Below, piece by piece: positions 63,439 to 64,000 of a stretch of DNA of 64,000 nucleotides. How positions within the stretch are numbered: position 1 is the first letter of the stretch; each line of letters starts with the position of its first letter. The translations under genes and the position numbers were made by a program. Origin of the DNA: Lentibacter algarum (GTDB taxonomy: Bacteria > Pseudomonadota > Alphaproteobacteria > Rhodobacterales > Rhodobacteraceae); assembly GCF_018860975.1 (NCBI RefSeq), contig NZ_JAHKQI010000005.1, forward strand, positions 434,001 to 498,000. The letters run 5' to 3'. The notes beneath the pieces were generated by a model that saw nothing but the letters and a program-made list of their open reading frames with translations, did not search any database and was not told the DNA's origin.

Positions 63439-64000
63439 CATGGTGAGCAGTGCGAAAGTTGTGGTTATTGGCGGTGGGATTGCGGGGTGTTCGACGCTGT
63501 ATCACCTCACGCAGGAAGGCATCACTGATGCGGTTCTGATCGAACGCGACGAGCTGACCAGCGGCACGACGTGGCACTCGGCGGCGCAGGTGACGAACTT
63601 TGGCATGAACCAGACGATGGTTGGCCTCAAGTCGCATTCGATTGCGCTCTATAAGGAGCTGTCGGAGGACGCGGATTATCCGATCAACTACCACCATGCT
63701 GATGGGGGCATTCGCCTTGCCAACACTCAAGAGCAGATGGAGGGCTACCGGCATTTTGCTTCGATGGCCAAGGGCATGGGTGTCGAGTTTGAGGTGATTG
63801 ATGCTGAAGAATGCGCGCGACGGCATCCGCTTTTGGTGACGGACGGGCTGCTTGGCGGTTTGTGGGATCCGCTTGATGGTGATATTGACCCGGCGCAGCT
63901 TTGCCAAGCTTTGGCGCGGAGGGCGCGAAAGGCGGGGGCAAAAGTGCTGCGCCACAGGCCGGTGACGGGGCTGACGCAGCGGCCAGACCACAGTTGGATT
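63439..64000 (+). CDS. FAD-dependent oxidoreductase, dimethylglycine/sarcosine dehydrogenase-like (partial)
   Basis: About 187 N-terminal residues before the window ends. AKVVVIGGGIAGCSTLYHLT is the FAD fold, and SGTTWHSAAQV carries the His that binds FAD covalently in dimethylglycine dehydrogenase-type enzymes; GGIRLANTQEQMEGYRHFAS and GLWDPLDGDIDPAQLCQAL continue the DadA/DAO-like domain. A C-terminal folate-binding GcvT domain is expected beyond the window. GGAG ribosome-binding site. Substrate is uncertain among N-methylated glycines. Confidence 0.88.

Overview
The window looks like a chromosomal segment of a Roseobacter-clade alphaproteobacterium (Rhodobacteraceae). The evidence is an Mcl1-type L-malyl-CoA/beta-methylmalyl-CoA lyase, a dgcN-dgcA D-amino-acid pair, choline-dehydrogenase-like and glycine-dehydrogenase-like flavoenzymes, Hint-domain and DUF1244 proteins, GGGGGC-rich hairpins, and dense ATGA-coupled operons. 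No rRNA, CRISPR array, prophage or intact insertion sequence was found. There is one tRNA gene (Met, anticodon CAT).

Region 1 (1-15.2 kb) is accessory DNA. After the start of a xylulokinase gene come five conflict-type genes: a patatin-like lipase (-), a small exported RHS/YD-repeat protein (+) directly upstream of a 2106-residue DUF4062/nSTAND1/WD40 NTPase (+), a two-TM channel-like protein with tandem RCK-like NAD-binding domains and a C-terminal RyR domain (-), and, divergent from it, a TIR-TM-TPR protein (+) that keeps the candidate catalytic Glu. I do not recognise this combination as a named system. It is the best candidate here for an undescribed anti-phage or stress-response island. 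A TIR nucleotide signal read by the RyR/RCK channel is a testable idea, not a demonstrated one.

Region 2 (15.7-20.9 kb) holds nadA-nadB-nadC (de novo NAD synthesis, -) and a Dabb protein with pabB (+). Region 3 (21.6-27.7 kb) is a phosphorelay island: a CHASE-type hybrid kinase, a second PAS kinase coupled to a single-domain response regulator, and a convergent HPt plus response regulator with a GGDEF-like domain that has lost its signature motif.

Region 4 (28.1-40.0 kb) is a catabolic regulon. A GntR/FCD regulator and an amidohydrolase (-) face a peptide/opine-type ABC transporter, a flavin reductase, an Asp/Glu/hydantoin racemase and two more amidohydrolases (+). Three similar TGT-n-G-n-CA boxes lie between the divergent arms. 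The substrate is probably a small cyclic amide or N-heterocycle, but is unknown.

Region 5 (40.3-64 kb) is mostly core and metabolic: mcl1; dgcN-dgcA with a DEDD exonuclease and a D-amino-acid transaminase; an N-formylglutamate amidohydrolase with a DUF1244 gene; pyk; rpmI-rplT; pheS-(small membrane protein)-pheT; a LysR regulator and methyltransferase; a YtoQ-family gene with a nucleotide-sugar epimerase; mscL; an SH3 protein; tRNA-Met; ald with a divergent Lrp regulator; a Hint protein; a GMC oxidoreductase; a flavodoxin-like protein; a YghU-type GST; and the start of a glycine-oxidising flavoenzyme. A 56-bp repeat occurs in opposite orientations at 40.2 and 48.8 kb, each copy beside a hairpin.
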